NCBI RefSeq assembly: GCF_002101785.1
Contig: NZ_LQPJ01000140.1
Span: forward strand, 1 to 64,000
Direction: 5' to 3'
Origin: Mycobacterium palustre
Lineage (GTDB): Bacteria > Actinomycetota > Actinomycetes > Mycobacteriales > Mycobacteriaceae
Length of the DNA: 64,000 bases
Below are positions 1 to 9,081 of the stretch, in pieces. The notes below the pieces were generated by a model, which worked only from the letters and a program-made list of their open reading frames with translations, was not told the origin of the DNA and did no database searches. How positions within the stretch are numbered: position 1 is the first letter of the stretch; each line of letters starts with the position of its first letter. A program made the translations under genes and the position numbers.

Positions 1-862
1 GTGGCAGCGCAGGCAGCGGCGGCGGGCCCGCGGGCAGCGGGGGCAATGCCGGTAGCGGGGGCAGCGCCGCCGGGGCGGCGGGCAGGGGCAGCGCCGGCAG
101 CGGAGGTGCCGCCGGCAGCGCCGGCAGCGGAGGTGCCGCCGGCAGACCCGCCGGGATCGCCGCGGCGGCCCCGGGGACAGCTGCTGTCGCGGCGGCGAGG
201 GTGGGCACGCCGAAGCCGGGGAAACTCACCCCGGGAAGTCCGATGTTGCTCGGCAGCAGGCCCGCGTCCTTCAGCCAGGCCAACGCGATGGCCGCGGACG
301 TCACGGTGCCCACCGCGCTCGCTCCGAGCCCGACGACCGTGCCTCCCACGCCGACCACGCCCTGCACCACCGACAACGCCACGTTCGCACCCTGTTGGGC
401 GGCGAATGCGCCGGCCACGCCGGGCAGCAGGACGTTGGGGTCCGGCAGCCCGAGGGTGCCCAGGTCCGGCACGCCCGCGCCGGGCAGGCCGGTCCCCAGG
501 CCGCCGACGTCGGGCGCGCCGCCGCCGAGCGCCGGCGAGCTCACCCCGGGCACCGCCGCGGCGGGTGCACCGCCTCCGGCGGGCGCGGACGCCCCGGGGG
601 CGATGACATCTCCCGCGTCGTTAACCGGCGCGCCTCCGCCCACCTGCGCGGCGGCAGGCACGGCGCCCACCTGGGGGGCCGGGCCGGACGCTTTCGGGGT
701 CTCGGGCAGGAGCACCGAGGCCACTTTCTCTCCGCACGCCGCGCCGCCCGGGCCGCACCCCGTAACCGTCGGCGGGGACGTACTCACCGAGGTCAGGGGC
801 GTAACCGCCAGCGTGCCGCCCAGTAGGGCAGACGCCGCGGCGCCCAGGACAGCGATTCTCAT
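1..862 (-). CDS. Ala/Pro-rich exported protein, Rv1004c-like, 3' end cut by window
   Basis: The function is unknown. The ATG at 862 is preceded by a strong GGAGGGGA ribosome site, and the frame stays open to base 1, so only the N-terminal 287 codons are present. The N-terminus (MRIAVLGAAASALLGGTLA) looks like a signal peptide or anchor. Next comes an Ala/Gly/Pro-rich low-complexity stretch, then a hydrophobic glycine-rich segment around residues 150-200 that could span or associate with the membrane. The visible C-terminal part is Pro/Leu/Ala repeats, encoded partly by a 27-bp tandem repeat near 101-145. Its place directly beyond pabB matches Rv1004c, annotated as a membrane protein in M. tuberculosis. 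That match rests on gene order and composition, not on a search. Confidence 0.7.
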   Translation of the reverse strand, partial: MRIAVLGAAASALLGGTLAVTPLTSVSTSPPTVTGCGPGGAACGEKVASVLLPETPKASGPAPQVGAVPAAAQVGGGAPVNDAGDVIAPGASAPAGGGAPAAAVPGVSSPALGGGAPDVGGLGTGLPGAGVPDLGTLGLPDPNVLLPGVAGAFAAQQGANVALSVVQGVVGVGGTVVGLGASAVGTVTSAAIALAWLKDAGLLPSNIGLPGVSFPGFGVPTLAAATAAVPGAAAAIPAGLPAAPPLPALPAAPPLPALPLPAAPAALPPLPALPPLPAGPPPLPALP

Positions 863-979
863 GACGGTCCCCTCCGGCAGTCGACGCGCGATTCGGCGCG
901 GGTCAATGCCAGCAGCTTAGGCGTCCCCACCAGCTTGTGCTGGGGGTTAGCCGAAATTCATGGCCCGGGCGCCGATGTT

Positions 980-2236
980 TTACCCGGCCGACCGACTGGT
1001 GGCGGCCGCGACGCTGGGCAGCCCGACGATTGGGGCGGCCTTGTGTAGGCATTCGTCCCATTCCGCGCCGGGATCGGAGTCGGCGGTAATTCCGCCGCCG
1101 ACGCCGAGCACGGCGCCCCCGGCGGCGTCGAATTCGACGGTGCGAATCGCGACGTTCAGCTCCGTCCCGGCGATCGGGGACGCCAAACCTATTGTGCCGC
1201 AGTATATTCCGCGACGATGGCGCTCCCATTGCGCAATGAGTTGGCGGGCGCGGTGTTTGGGTGTCCCGGTCACCGACGCCGGGGGGAAGGCCGCGTCGAG
1301 CAGCGCCGACATCGGGAGCTCGGCCGCTACCCGCGCCGACACCGTCGACACCAGGTGCCACACGCCCGGGGCACGCCGCACCACCAAGAGCTCGGGGACG
1401 GTCACCGAGCCGACGGTTGCCACCCGGCCCAGATCGTTGCGGACCAGGTCCACGATCATGATGTTCTCGGCGACCTCCTTGGCCGACGCGCGCAGCGCCG
1501 ACGGCCAGGCGTCCAGCGGCAGCGTTCCCTTGATCGGGCTTGACGTCACGACCGTCCCTCGCCGGCGCAGGAAGAGTTCCGGGGACAACGAGGCCACCGC
1601 GCCCCACGGGCCGGCCAGGTAGGCCGCCCGGGCCGGGGAGGTGCGCGCGACGCCGTCGACGAAGAAGTCCAGCGGCGCCCCGGTGACCGTTCCGGTGAAT
1701 TGCGTGCAGACGCAGGCCTGGTAGACCTCGCCGGCGCGGATCGCCTCCAGGCAGGCCAGCACGCCCTCGCGGTGGGCCGGCCGATCGGGCGCGCCCCAGT
1801 CGATCCGGCACTCGCGCGCCGGGGCGGGCCGTGCGGCCAAGGCCGCGGCCAGCCAGTCGGGCATCGGCGCCCCGGACAGGCTTTCGTACCACCACTGCCC
1901 GTCGCGGTCGCCGCGCAGCACGCAGTCGGTCCAGCCGCCGGCGGCCTCGGGGATCCGGTTTCCCCGCCCGTCGGCGCCGGGGTCGGGATAGGACAGATAG
2001 CCCACCCAGCCGCCGCCCACGGCCCGGCCACCGGCCGCCGAACCCGGTGGGACGGCGAAGGCGTCGCCGCCGCGCACCGGCCGCACCGCCACGCTGGGCG
2101 CGATCACCGCCCGCGCGCCGAACCAGTCACCGGTCAGCGCCGCGGGCGGCGGAAGCCCGAGCCGGCCGGTCGCGTCGCCGACCGCGCGCAGCACGCGGGA
2201 TGCGGCGCCGAGGTCGCCAAGCGGCTCGATTCGCAC
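980..2236 (-). CDS. pabB: Aminodeoxychorismate synthase component I
   Basis: This enzyme aminates chorismate to 4-amino-4-deoxychorismate, the first step towards p-aminobenzoate and folate. The 418-residue protein shows the chorismate-binding fold. PIKGT near residues 233-237 is the PabB signature (TrpE has PIAGT). ENIMIVDLVRNDLGR lies near 256-270, followed by HLVSTV, SVTGTPK and the C-terminal GGGITADSDPGAEWDE metal and substrate segment. The start is GTG at 2236. The order Rv1004c-like, then pabB, on the minus strand matches M. tuberculosis Rv1004c-Rv1005c. The glutamine amidotransferase partner is not in the window. Confidence 0.93.
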   Translation of the reverse strand: MRIEPLGDLGAASRVLRAVGDATGRLGLPPPAALTGDWFGARAVIAPSVAVRPVRGGDAFAVPPGSAAGGRAVGGGWVGYLSYPDPGADGRGNRIPEAAGGWTDCVLRGDRDGQWWYESLSGAPMPDWLAAALAARPAPARECRIDWGAPDRPAHREGVLACLEAIRAGEVYQACVCTQFTGTVTGAPLDFFVDGVARTSPARAAYLAGPWGAVASLSPELFLRRRGTVVTSSPIKGTLPLDAWPSALRASAKEVAENIMIVDLVRNDLGRVATVGSVTVPELLVVRRAPGVWHLVSTVSARVAAELPMSALLDAAFPPASVTGTPKHRARQLIAQWERHRRGIYCGTIGLASPIAGTELNVAIRTVEFDAAGGAVLGVGGGITADSDPGAEWDECLHKAAPIVGLPSVAAATSRSAG

Positions 2237-2264
2237 CGCCCTAGCTTGACAGAGCCGCAGTCAC

Positions 2265-3179
2265 CTAGCCGCGACTGATGGCCCGGGCGGTCGTCACAGC
2301 GGCCAGCTTGTCAGGGTTGCGCATCACGTAGAAATTGGTGATCTTCTCGTCGGCGATCTCCAGCGTGACCACCATCTCGAGCCGTTCGCCTTGGTAGAGC
2401 AGCACCGCCGGCGCGCTGTTGCAGTTCACCGTCCGCACGCGCACGGTCGCCCAGGCGTCGCGGGCCTTGCGCATCAGGCCGGCGATGGCCCTGGCCACCC
2501 GCTCGGCGCCCACCACCGGCCGGCGCGCCGCCGACACCTTGCCTCCGCTGTCGGCCATCCAGACGGCGTCCGGGGCGAGCATCGTCATCAGGGTTTGCAC
2601 GTCGCCGCTGGCCGCCGTGGCCATGAACTGCGCGGTGATCTGAGCGGTGCGCTCAAAATCTTGCGCGTCGAATCGTTTCCGCCGCGCGCGAACGTGTTCG
2701 CGCGCGCGGTGCGCGACCTGGCGGACGGTCGACGCCGGCTTGCCCACCGCCGCACCGATTTCGGCGTAGTCGAAACCGAACACCTCGCGCAGCACGAACA
2801 CCGCCCGCTCGTCGGGGCTCAGCGTCTCCAGCAGGACCAGCATCGCCATCGAAACCGACTCGGCGAGAACGACATCCGCCGAGGGGTCCTGCTCGTCGAG
2901 CAGCAGCGGCTCGGGCAGCCAGGGCCCCACGTACTCCTCGCGGCGGCGCGCGTCGGCGCGCAGCGCGTTGAGCGCCTGCCGGGTGACCAGCTGGGCCAGA
3001 TAGGACTTGGTGTCGCGCACGCGCGCCAGGTCCACCTCGGCCCAGCGCAGGTAGCTGTCCTGCAAGACGTCGTCGGCTTCGGTCGCCGAGCCGAGGATCT
3101 CGTAGGCGATGGTGAACAGCAACGGCCGCAGCAACGTGAACCGTTCGGCATGCTCACCACCGCCCGACGAGCGGGTCAT
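2265..3179 (-). CDS. ECF41-type (SigJ-like) RNA polymerase sigma factor
   Basis: This is an extracytoplasmic-function sigma factor of 304 residues. Region 2 lies at about residues 17-90 (FTIAYEILGSATEADDVLQD) and region 4 at about 110-160 (LSPDERAVFVLREVFGFDY, then a helix-turn-helix). A SnoaL-like C-terminal extension follows, holding the ECF41 hallmarks: a DSGGK variant of the DGGGK motif and NPDKL near the end. In ECF41 factors this extension modulates activity in place of an anti-sigma factor. The ATG at 3179 overlaps the stop of the upstream oxidoreductase gene by four bases (ATGA), so the two are translationally coupled. The open frame runs further upstream only as a shadow of that gene. 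Confidence 0.88.
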   Translation of the reverse strand: MTRSSGGGEHAERFTLLRPLLFTIAYEILGSATEADDVLQDSYLRWAEVDLARVRDTKSYLAQLVTRQALNALRADARRREEYVGPWLPEPLLLDEQDPSADVVLAESVSMAMLVLLETLSPDERAVFVLREVFGFDYAEIGAAVGKPASTVRQVAHRAREHVRARRKRFDAQDFERTAQITAQFMATAASGDVQTLMTMLAPDAVWMADSGGKVSAARRPVVGAERVARAIAGLMRKARDAWATVRVRTVNCNSAPAVLLYQGERLEMVVTLEIADEKITNFYVMRNPDKLAAVTTARAISRG

Positions 3180-4363
3180 GGCAGCGCGACCCGCCGATCG
3201 GCCGGCGACTGCGCGGGCCGCTTGCCGCCCTTGAGCCAGTAGTAGGACCCGGGCTTGGCGGCCTCGCGCCGGATCGCCCACAGCGTGCCCTTGCAGATCG
3301 CCTCCTTGATCGAGGCCGCGACGCGACCGCCGAGCGCCACGTTCACCGGGGTGTCGTCGGTGCGCGCCAGCTGGAAGGTGCCGTGGCTGCGGCCCAGGCT
3401 GATGCACTGCCCGACGAACGCCTGGTTCAGCGCGGCGGGCGTGCTGCCGGCGATGCGGCTGAGCACGGTGTTGGCGGCTTGGGCGCCCAGCGGCCCGGCG
3501 GCCTGGCAGCTCATCCGCAGCGGCTGGCCCGAGGGCGCGGCCGCGTCCCCCGCGGCGACGATGCGCGGGTCGTCGATGCTGGTCAGCGTCTCGTCGGTGA
3601 GCAGCCGGCCCACGGAGTCGGTGCGCAACCCGCTGCGCGCGGCCAGGTCCGGCACCGCGAACCCCGCCGTCCACACCGTCGCCGCGCTCGGCACCACGGC
3701 GCCGTCGCTGAGCACCACCGCGTCCCAGCGCACCTCGCGGGCGGCGACGGATTCCAGCACGTTGACGCCGAGGGCGCGCAGCCGCTTGGCCACCGAACGG
3801 CGGCCCCGCGCGCTCAGCGACGGACCGAGAAGCCCGCCGCACACCAGGGTCACCGGGCGCCCCTGCTCGGCCAGCTCGGACGCCGTTTCGATGCCGGTCA
3901 GGCCGGCCCCGACGACCGTGACGGGCGAGGCGAGCGGCAGGTCGGCCAGCGCGTAGCGCAGCCGCTGCGCGCTTTCCAAATCGGCGACGGAGTGGGCGAG
4001 TTCCGCAGCGCCCGGCACCTGCGAGGGTGTGACCCCGGTGCTGCCGACGGCGTAAATCAGGTAGTCGTAGTCCAGCTCGGTGCCCGAGCCCAGCACGACG
4101 CGCCGGTCGGCGGCGTCGATGCGCTCGACGGTGTCGACGACCAGCCGGATTCCCTCGCCGAGCAGGGTGTCGTACTCCGCGGTGGCGGCGCCGGTGTCGC
4201 AGGCCAGCTGGTGCAGGCGGATCCGCTCGACGAAGACGGGCCGCGCGTTGACCAGCGTGATGTCGACGTCGGCGCGCCGGCGCAGGTGGTTGGCGGCCAG
4301 CGTTCCGGCGTATCCGCCGCCGACCACGACGACGTTGATTTTGGGGGCGCTCAGCTCGGTCAT
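3176..4363 (-). CDS. FAD/NAD(P)-dependent oxidoreductase, NDH-2-like, partner of ECF41 sigma factor
   Basis: This 395-residue flavoprotein has two Rossmann folds: VVVVGGGYAGTLAANHL near the N-terminus for FAD, and VTVVGAGLTGIETASEL near residue 150 for NAD(P)H. It also has TVWTAG and the C-terminal VAAGDAAAP FAD motif. These place it in the pyridine-nucleotide-disulfide/NDH-2 superfamily. The start is ATG 4363 with TGAGAAGGAGACTGGTA upstream. It overlaps the sigma gene by four bases. ECF41 genes commonly sit next to an oxidoreductase, epimerase or carboxymuconolactone decarboxylase. The electron acceptor cannot be told from sequence, and no C-terminal membrane anchor is obvious. Confidence 0.85.
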   Translation of the reverse strand: MTELSAPKINVVVVGGGYAGTLAANHLRRRADVDITLVNARPVFVERIRLHQLACDTGAATAEYDTLLGEGIRLVVDTVERIDAADRRVVLGSGTELDYDYLIYAVGSTGVTPSQVPGAAELAHSVADLESAQRLRYALADLPLASPVTVVGAGLTGIETASELAEQGRPVTLVCGGLLGPSLSARGRRSVAKRLRALGVNVLESVAAREVRWDAVVLSDGAVVPSAATVWTAGFAVPDLAARSGLRTDSVGRLLTDETLTSIDDPRIVAAGDAAAPSGQPLRMSCQAAGPLGAQAANTVLSRIAGSTPAALNQAFVGQCISLGRSHGTFQLARTDDTPVNVALGGRVAASIKEAICKGTLWAIRREAAKPGSYYWLKGGKRPAQSPADRRVALP

Positions 4364-4466
4364 TACCAGTCTCCTTCTCACGGGTCTCGTGCCCTTGAGA
4401 CACCGCGGCCCCGGCGCGCGTGACAGCTCGGCGCCGATTGTGAGCCGCCTCACGTGCCGCGGGCGG

Positions 4467-5261
4467 TCAGGACTCGGCGGGCAGGAAGACGAAGTTGTTG
4501 ACGTAGACGCCGTGGGGGGCCCAGCCGTCCTCGCGGCCGCCGATGTTGGCCGGGTTCTGATAGCGGGCCGCGTCGAACTCGGCGACCGGCCGGCGGTCGT
4601 CGCCGATCTCGAAGTAGCCGTGGTAGCCAAGCCCGGTCAGCAACTCGGTGATCGCGGCGACGGCGCCCCGGTGGTGGCGTTCCTCGGCTTCCACCAGGAC
4701 CGTCGGCCGGTTGCGCACCAGGGTGTCCGCGGCGCCGCGCAGCACGGCCAGCTCGTGGCCCTCGACGTCGATCTTGACCAGGCCGACGTCGTCGAGGCGC
4801 AGGTCGTCGAGGCGCCTGACGGGGACCTCGAGGCTTCGCACCGCCTCCCCGCCGGAGTCGGTGAGCGGGTTGGCCGCGTCGATCGTGCTACGCCCCGGGT
4901 CGCTCTTCACCACCCGCATGGTCGTCGTGCCGGATTGGTCCGAGAGCGCCACCGCTTCGACCCGCACGGCGGCGCCCACCGCGTCGAACATGGCGGCGAG
5001 GTCCCGCGCCTGGGCGGGACGCGGTTCGAAGGCGATCACCGATCGCGACGACGCCAGCATCGCGATCGTGAATTCGCCGACGTCGGCCCCGATGTCCAGC
5101 GAAACCCGGGTGGGATCGCACAGCGAGGCCACCAGTTGCACGTCCGCCCGCGACTCGCCCAGGCGTTGCAGGATCCGGTATCGGCGGCGCCAGAACAGGC
5201 GGGGCGCCAAGGCCTTTGCCGCCGGAGCGAGCCGTCGTTTGGCCGTGCGCGCGGCAGGCAT
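4467..5261 (-). CDS. FkbM-family SAM-dependent methyltransferase
   Basis: This is a 264-residue methyltransferase of the FkbM family, which methylates hydroxyls on sugars or polyketides. The SAM-binding loop DIGADVGEFT lies near residue 56, and the family signature VKIDVEGHELAVLRGA near residues 162-177. The N-terminus is basic. It stands about 100 bp upstream of the oxidoreductase gene and is divergent from the GGDEF-EAL gene. Given the polysaccharide locus a few kilobases away, O-methylation of a surface sugar is a reasonable guess, but the sequence does not prove it. Confidence 0.85.
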   Translation of the reverse strand: MPAARTAKRRLAPAAKALAPRLFWRRRYRILQRLGESRADVQLVASLCDPTRVSLDIGADVGEFTIAMLASSRSVIAFEPRPAQARDLAAMFDAVGAAVRVEAVALSDQSGTTTMRVVKSDPGRSTIDAANPLTDSGGEAVRSLEVPVRRLDDLRLDDVGLVKIDVEGHELAVLRGAADTLVRNRPTVLVEAEERHHRGAVAAITELLTGLGYHGYFEIGDDRRPVAEFDAARYQNPANIGGREDGWAPHGVYVNNFVFLPAES

Positions 5262-5488
5262 CTGCGGTGGTCTCCCGTCTTAAGTTGGGGCGCAGGCCGT
5301 TCGGCCGCGGCGCGGTGGGGGCGGGCCGCACATGATACGCTTTCCCGCACGAATTCGTGACCTGCCCCGGGCCGGATACAGTCACGCACAGCATGGGGCT
5401 CCGCGGTGCGCATCGGTGTGCATCGAGGGGAATTTTGAAGACGAAGATCCCCTGATTGGGCCCCGGCCACGGCAAGCCCAATTAGGAC

Positions 5489-7375
5489 ATGTGCCCGTCG
5501 GAGGAGCCCGTGCCGCGCAGCCTGGATCTCGTCGTCACCTCGGTGGCCACGCAGCTGATGGAGGCCACCGGGTCCACCGCCACCCAGGTCAGCGAGAAGG
5601 TGCTCGCGCAGCTCGTCGAGCAGTTCGATCTGGACGCCGGGCTTCTGCGCCACCACGACCACGACATCCGGGCGTCGGTGCTGGTCGCCGAATGGCCGCC
5701 GCGCCTCGACGTTCCCGATCCCGATCCGATGGCCGTCGTCCACTTCACCAGCGCCGACCCCGTGCTCGCCCAGTGCGAGCACGGCCGGAAGCCGGTGGTG
5801 ATCCGGCCGGACCAGAGCAGCCGCCTGCTGCCCCGCCTGATCGGGGGAGCCAAGCAGTCCGGCTCGCCGTCGGTGGCGGCCGCACCGCTGGTTTCCGGCG
5901 ACACGACGACCGGGGTGCTCGGCTTCGTCAAGAACGGCGCGCGCAAGTGGAAGCAGGAAGAGATCAACACCCTGGAGGCGGTCGCCGCGCTCTTCGCGCA
6001 GCTTCAGGCCCGCATCGCGGCCGAAGAAAAGCTGCGCTACCTCGCCGAGCACGACGACCTGACCGGCCTGTACAACCGGCGGGCCCTGGTGGCGCACCTG
6101 TCGGACCGGCTGGCCGCGGGCAGCCCCGGACCGGTCGCCGTGTTGTACCTCGACCTGGACCGGCTCAAGCCGATCAACGACTACCTCGGCCACACGGCCG
6201 GCGACTGGTTCATCCGCGTGTTCGCGCAACGCATCCGGGTGTGCGCGGGGAACCAGAGCATGATCGCCAGGCTGGGCGGCGACGAGTTCGTCGTCATCCC
6301 CGACCAGCCGATGTCGACGGGGGCCGCGGAGGCCTTCGCGCGGCGGCTGGGGGCGATGCTGCGCGAGCGCCTGGCCATCGGCGGGCACATGATCACCCGC
6401 ACCGTGAGCATCGGCCTGGCCGTAGGCATGCCGGGGCGTGACAACAGCACCGACCTGCTGCGCCGGGCCGACGAGGCCGTGCTGACGGCCAAGCGCGCGG
6501 GCGGCAACCAGGTCGCGCTGTCCACCGACGACATGTCGCTGAAAAGCGCCTTCCGCAACGACATCGAGCTGCACCTGCAGGGCGACATCGACAGCGAAGC
6601 GCTGCTGCTGCACTACCTGCCCGAGGTCGACCTGTGGACCGGCGCGATCGTCGCGGCCGAGGCGCTGGTGCGCTGGCGGCACCCGATCTGGGGGCTGCTG
6701 CTGCCGGACTCGTTCATCGGGGTGGCCGAATCGACCAATTTGGCCGGCGAACTGGGCCGCTGGGTGATGCGAAGCGCGTGCGCCGAATTCAGCCGGTGGC
6801 GCGCCAACGGCGTGGGGCAGAGCGCCATCCTGCGCATCAACGTCTCGCCGATCCAGCTGATCACCCGTGGCTTCGTGCGCAGCGTCGCCGACACCATCGA
6901 GGAGTTCGGCATCGACGGCGGATCGGTGTGCCTGGAGATCACCGAGCGGGCCGTGGTGCACGACATCGAGACCACCCGCAAGACGCTGGCCGAGCTCAAG
7001 GAGGTCGGCGTCCAGATCGCCATCGACGACTTCGGCACCGGTTATGCCGTGCTGTCGCATTTGAAGTCGCTCCCGGTCGACATGCTCAAGATCGACACCG
7101 GGTTCGTCCGCGACCTGGGCACCAACGCCGGGGACCTGGCCATCGTCCGGGCGATCATCGGGCTGGCCGAGGCCTTCGGACTGCAGCTGGTCGCCGAGGG
7201 GGTCGAAACCCCCGCCGCGGCACTGACTTTGATGCAGCACGGATGCCACCGCGCGCAGGGGTTTTTGCTATCCCGACCGGTGCCCGGCAACGCGATGGAG
7301 GCCTTGCTGGCCGCGCGCTGGATGCCGATGCCGTTCCTCGCCGACCGCGAGGCGTTGTCGCTGGGCGCGATCTGA
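5489..7375 (+). CDS. GAF-GGDEF-EAL cyclic di-GMP synthase/phosphodiesterase
   Basis: This protein of up to 628 residues has a GAF domain (about 20-165), a diguanylate cyclase domain (about 185-340) and an EAL phosphodiesterase domain (about 365-615), the layout of mycobacterial DcpA and Rv1354c. The signature RLGGDEF (about 260-266) and the metal motif LDLDRLKPIND are intact. The EAL domain keeps AEALVRW, the NVS motif, LEITE, DDFGTG, KID and VAEGVET, so both activities look possible. No RxxD inhibitory site precedes GGDEF at the usual distance. The ATG is at 5489. A GTG at 5510 has a better ribosome site (GGAGGAG, 5498-5504) and may be the true start. Its position beside a polysaccharide operon suggests c-di-GMP control of that pathway. 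Confidence 0.92.
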   Translation: MCPSEEPVPRSLDLVVTSVATQLMEATGSTATQVSEKVLAQLVEQFDLDAGLLRHHDHDIRASVLVAEWPPRLDVPDPDPMAVVHFTSADPVLAQCEHGRKPVVIRPDQSSRLLPRLIGGAKQSGSPSVAAAPLVSGDTTTGVLGFVKNGARKWKQEEINTLEAVAALFAQLQARIAAEEKLRYLAEHDDLTGLYNRRALVAHLSDRLAAGSPGPVAVLYLDLDRLKPINDYLGHTAGDWFIRVFAQRIRVCAGNQSMIARLGGDEFVVIPDQPMSTGAAEAFARRLGAMLRERLAIGGHMITRTVSIGLAVGMPGRDNSTDLLRRADEAVLTAKRAGGNQVALSTDDMSLKSAFRNDIELHLQGDIDSEALLLHYLPEVDLWTGAIVAAEALVRWRHPIWGLLLPDSFIGVAESTNLAGELGRWVMRSACAEFSRWRANGVGQSAILRINVSPIQLITRGFVRSVADTIEEFGIDGGSVCLEITERAVVHDIETTRKTLAELKEVGVQIAIDDFGTGYAVLSHLKSLPVDMLKIDTGFVRDLGTNAGDLAIVRAIIGLAEAFGLQLVAEGVETPAAALTLMQHGCHRAQGFLLSRPVPGNAMEALLAARWMPMPFLADREALSLGAI

Positions 7376-7380
7376 CCCGG

Positions 7381-9072
7381 GTGACGATGCTTCGATCCTG
7401 CAAAAGGGGTGCGCTGGCCACTGTCGTGACCTTGGCGTGCACGGCGCTGCTGCTGAGCGGATGTGCGGGCCACCCCAATCCGGGTCCGCTGTCCGCGATG
7501 GTCTTTCCGGCCATCCCGCCCACCGTCCAGGAGATGTCCAATCCGCTGCGCGGCCAGTACGAGGATCTGCTCAATCCCCTTTTCCCGCAGGGCAGACCGG
7601 CGCAGCAGCGGTACCCGGCGTGGCCGGCGTCGTACGACGCCAGCCTGCGGGTCTCGTGGCGGCAGCTGCAGCCCGTCGACCCGCGCACGCTGCCACCGGA
7701 CGCCCCCGACGACCGCAGGTTCGACTTCAGCGTGATCGACGACGCGCTGACCAAGCTGCAGAGCCGCAACATGCGGCTGACCCTGCGCGTGTTCGCCTAC
7801 AACTCCTGTTGCAACGCAAGCTATCCGGACAACACGAACATCGCCATTCCCGACTGGATGCGCTCGGCGGCCACCAACTATCCCGCGCCGCCGAACAGCC
7901 CCACCCCCGGCGTCACCCAGGTGGTGCCGAACTGGAACGACCCCAACTACCTCAACGCCTTCGGGCAGCTCCTGGCCGCCCTGGGCCGGCGCTACGACGG
8001 CGACGAGCGGCTCAGCGTGTTCGAGTTCTCCGGGTACGGGGATTTCAGCGAGAACCACATCGCGTATCTGCGCGACGTGTTGGGGGCGCCGGGTCCGGCG
8101 CCCGACGACAGCGTCGCCGCCCTGGGGTACTACAGCCAGTTCCGGGATCAGAGCATCACCAAGGCGTCCGTGCAGCAGCTGGTCGCGGCGAACGTGAACG
8201 CCTTTCCCCACACGCAATTGGTGGTCACGCCGCAGAATCCGGAGATCGTGCGCGAGATGCTCGCCGACGACGTGACGAAGAAGCTGTCGGCGCCGGTGGG
8301 GATCCGCGCGGACTGCCTCGGCGTCTATTCGCCGTTGCAGACGTGGGCCGAGTCCAACGATTCCCACTATGTGCGGACCAATGACCCGGTCGTCAACGCG
8401 CTCAAGCAGCGGCTGGGGTCCGCGCCGGTGATCACCGAATGGTGCCAGTTGCCCAACGGGACCGATCCGCGGTCTTACTACGAGAAGGGCCTGCACGACG
8501 TCGTCAGGTATCACGTGTCGATGACCTCGAGCGCCAACTTCCCGGACAGCGAGGCGACGTCCGCGATGGATCCCAAGCTGTATCTGCTGTGGGCGCAGGC
8601 CAATACCTCGGCCGGCTACCGGTATTCGGTCGAGGCGAGGCCGGGATCGCAATCCATAGAAGGGAAGGTCGCGACGATTTCGGTGGTTTGGACCAACTAC
8701 GGCTCGGCGGCCGCCACCGAGCAGTGGGCGCCGGGCTACAAGCTGGTGGACTTCTCCGGCGCGGTGGTGCGCAGCCTGCCCTCGACCGTCAACCTCAAGA
8801 CGCTGGTCCACGACGATTCCAGCCAGTCGCGCGAGGAGGCGGTCCCGGCGTCGTCGACGGAGTCCGTCCACGTCGACCTGAACGGCCTGGCGCCGGGGCA
8901 CTACACGCTGCGCGCGTCGGTGGACTGGCAGCAGCACAAGCCGAATGCGTCGCACGTGGTGAACTATGCGCCCATGGCGCTGGCCCGCGACGGCCGAGAC
9001 GGCGCGGGTCTGTATCCGATTGCCACGCTTGACATCCCGCGCGATGCGATGACGTCGGCCAACGCCAAGTGA
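7381..9072 (+). CDS. Lipoprotein with glycoside-hydrolase-like fold, possible Rv1006 counterpart
   Basis: This predicted exported lipoprotein is 563 residues from GTG 7381, or 561 from ATG 7387. The N-terminus is a signal peptide ending in LLLSGC, a lipobox. The middle (about 60-380) reads like a TIM-barrel glycosidase: VSWRQLQP, FDFSVIDDAL, MRLTLRVFAYN, a conserved CC pair and VITEWCQLP. The C-terminal 150 residues form a beta-rich domain of the kind found after DUF4832 or glycosidase domains. It begins six bases after the GGDEF-EAL stop and reads towards the polysaccharide operon. Length, strand and position between pabB and metG suggest it is Rv1006, but I have not compared sequences. Its activity and substrate are unknown; trimming of surface glycan is a hypothesis. 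Confidence 0.72.
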   Translation: MTMLRSCKRGALATVVTLACTALLLSGCAGHPNPGPLSAMVFPAIPPTVQEMSNPLRGQYEDLLNPLFPQGRPAQQRYPAWPASYDASLRVSWRQLQPVDPRTLPPDAPDDRRFDFSVIDDALTKLQSRNMRLTLRVFAYNSCCNASYPDNTNIAIPDWMRSAATNYPAPPNSPTPGVTQVVPNWNDPNYLNAFGQLLAALGRRYDGDERLSVFEFSGYGDFSENHIAYLRDVLGAPGPAPDDSVAALGYYSQFRDQSITKASVQQLVAANVNAFPHTQLVVTPQNPEIVREMLADDVTKKLSAPVGIRADCLGVYSPLQTWAESNDSHYVRTNDPVVNALKQRLGSAPVITEWCQLPNGTDPRSYYEKGLHDVVRYHVSMTSSANFPDSEATSAMDPKLYLLWAQANTSAGYRYSVEARPGSQSIEGKVATISVVWTNYGSAAATEQWAPGYKLVDFSGAVVRSLPSTVNLKTLVHDDSSQSREEAVPASSTESVHVDLNGLAPGHYTLRASVDWQQHKPNASHVVNYAPMALARDGRDGAGLYPIATLDIPRDAMTSANAK

Positions 9073-9081
9073 CGGCCGTGG

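Noticed and set aside
3180..4403. Upstream extension of the sigma-factor frame to 712 codons
   Set aside because: The extension is out-of-frame translation of the oxidoreductase gene; the sigma factor begins at the ATGA overlap at 3179.
5036..7249. A 737-codon open frame on the minus strand opposite the GGDEF-EAL gene
   Set aside because: It has no recognisable motifs and mirrors the codon pattern of the plus-strand gene; GC-rich DNA gives such antisense frames.
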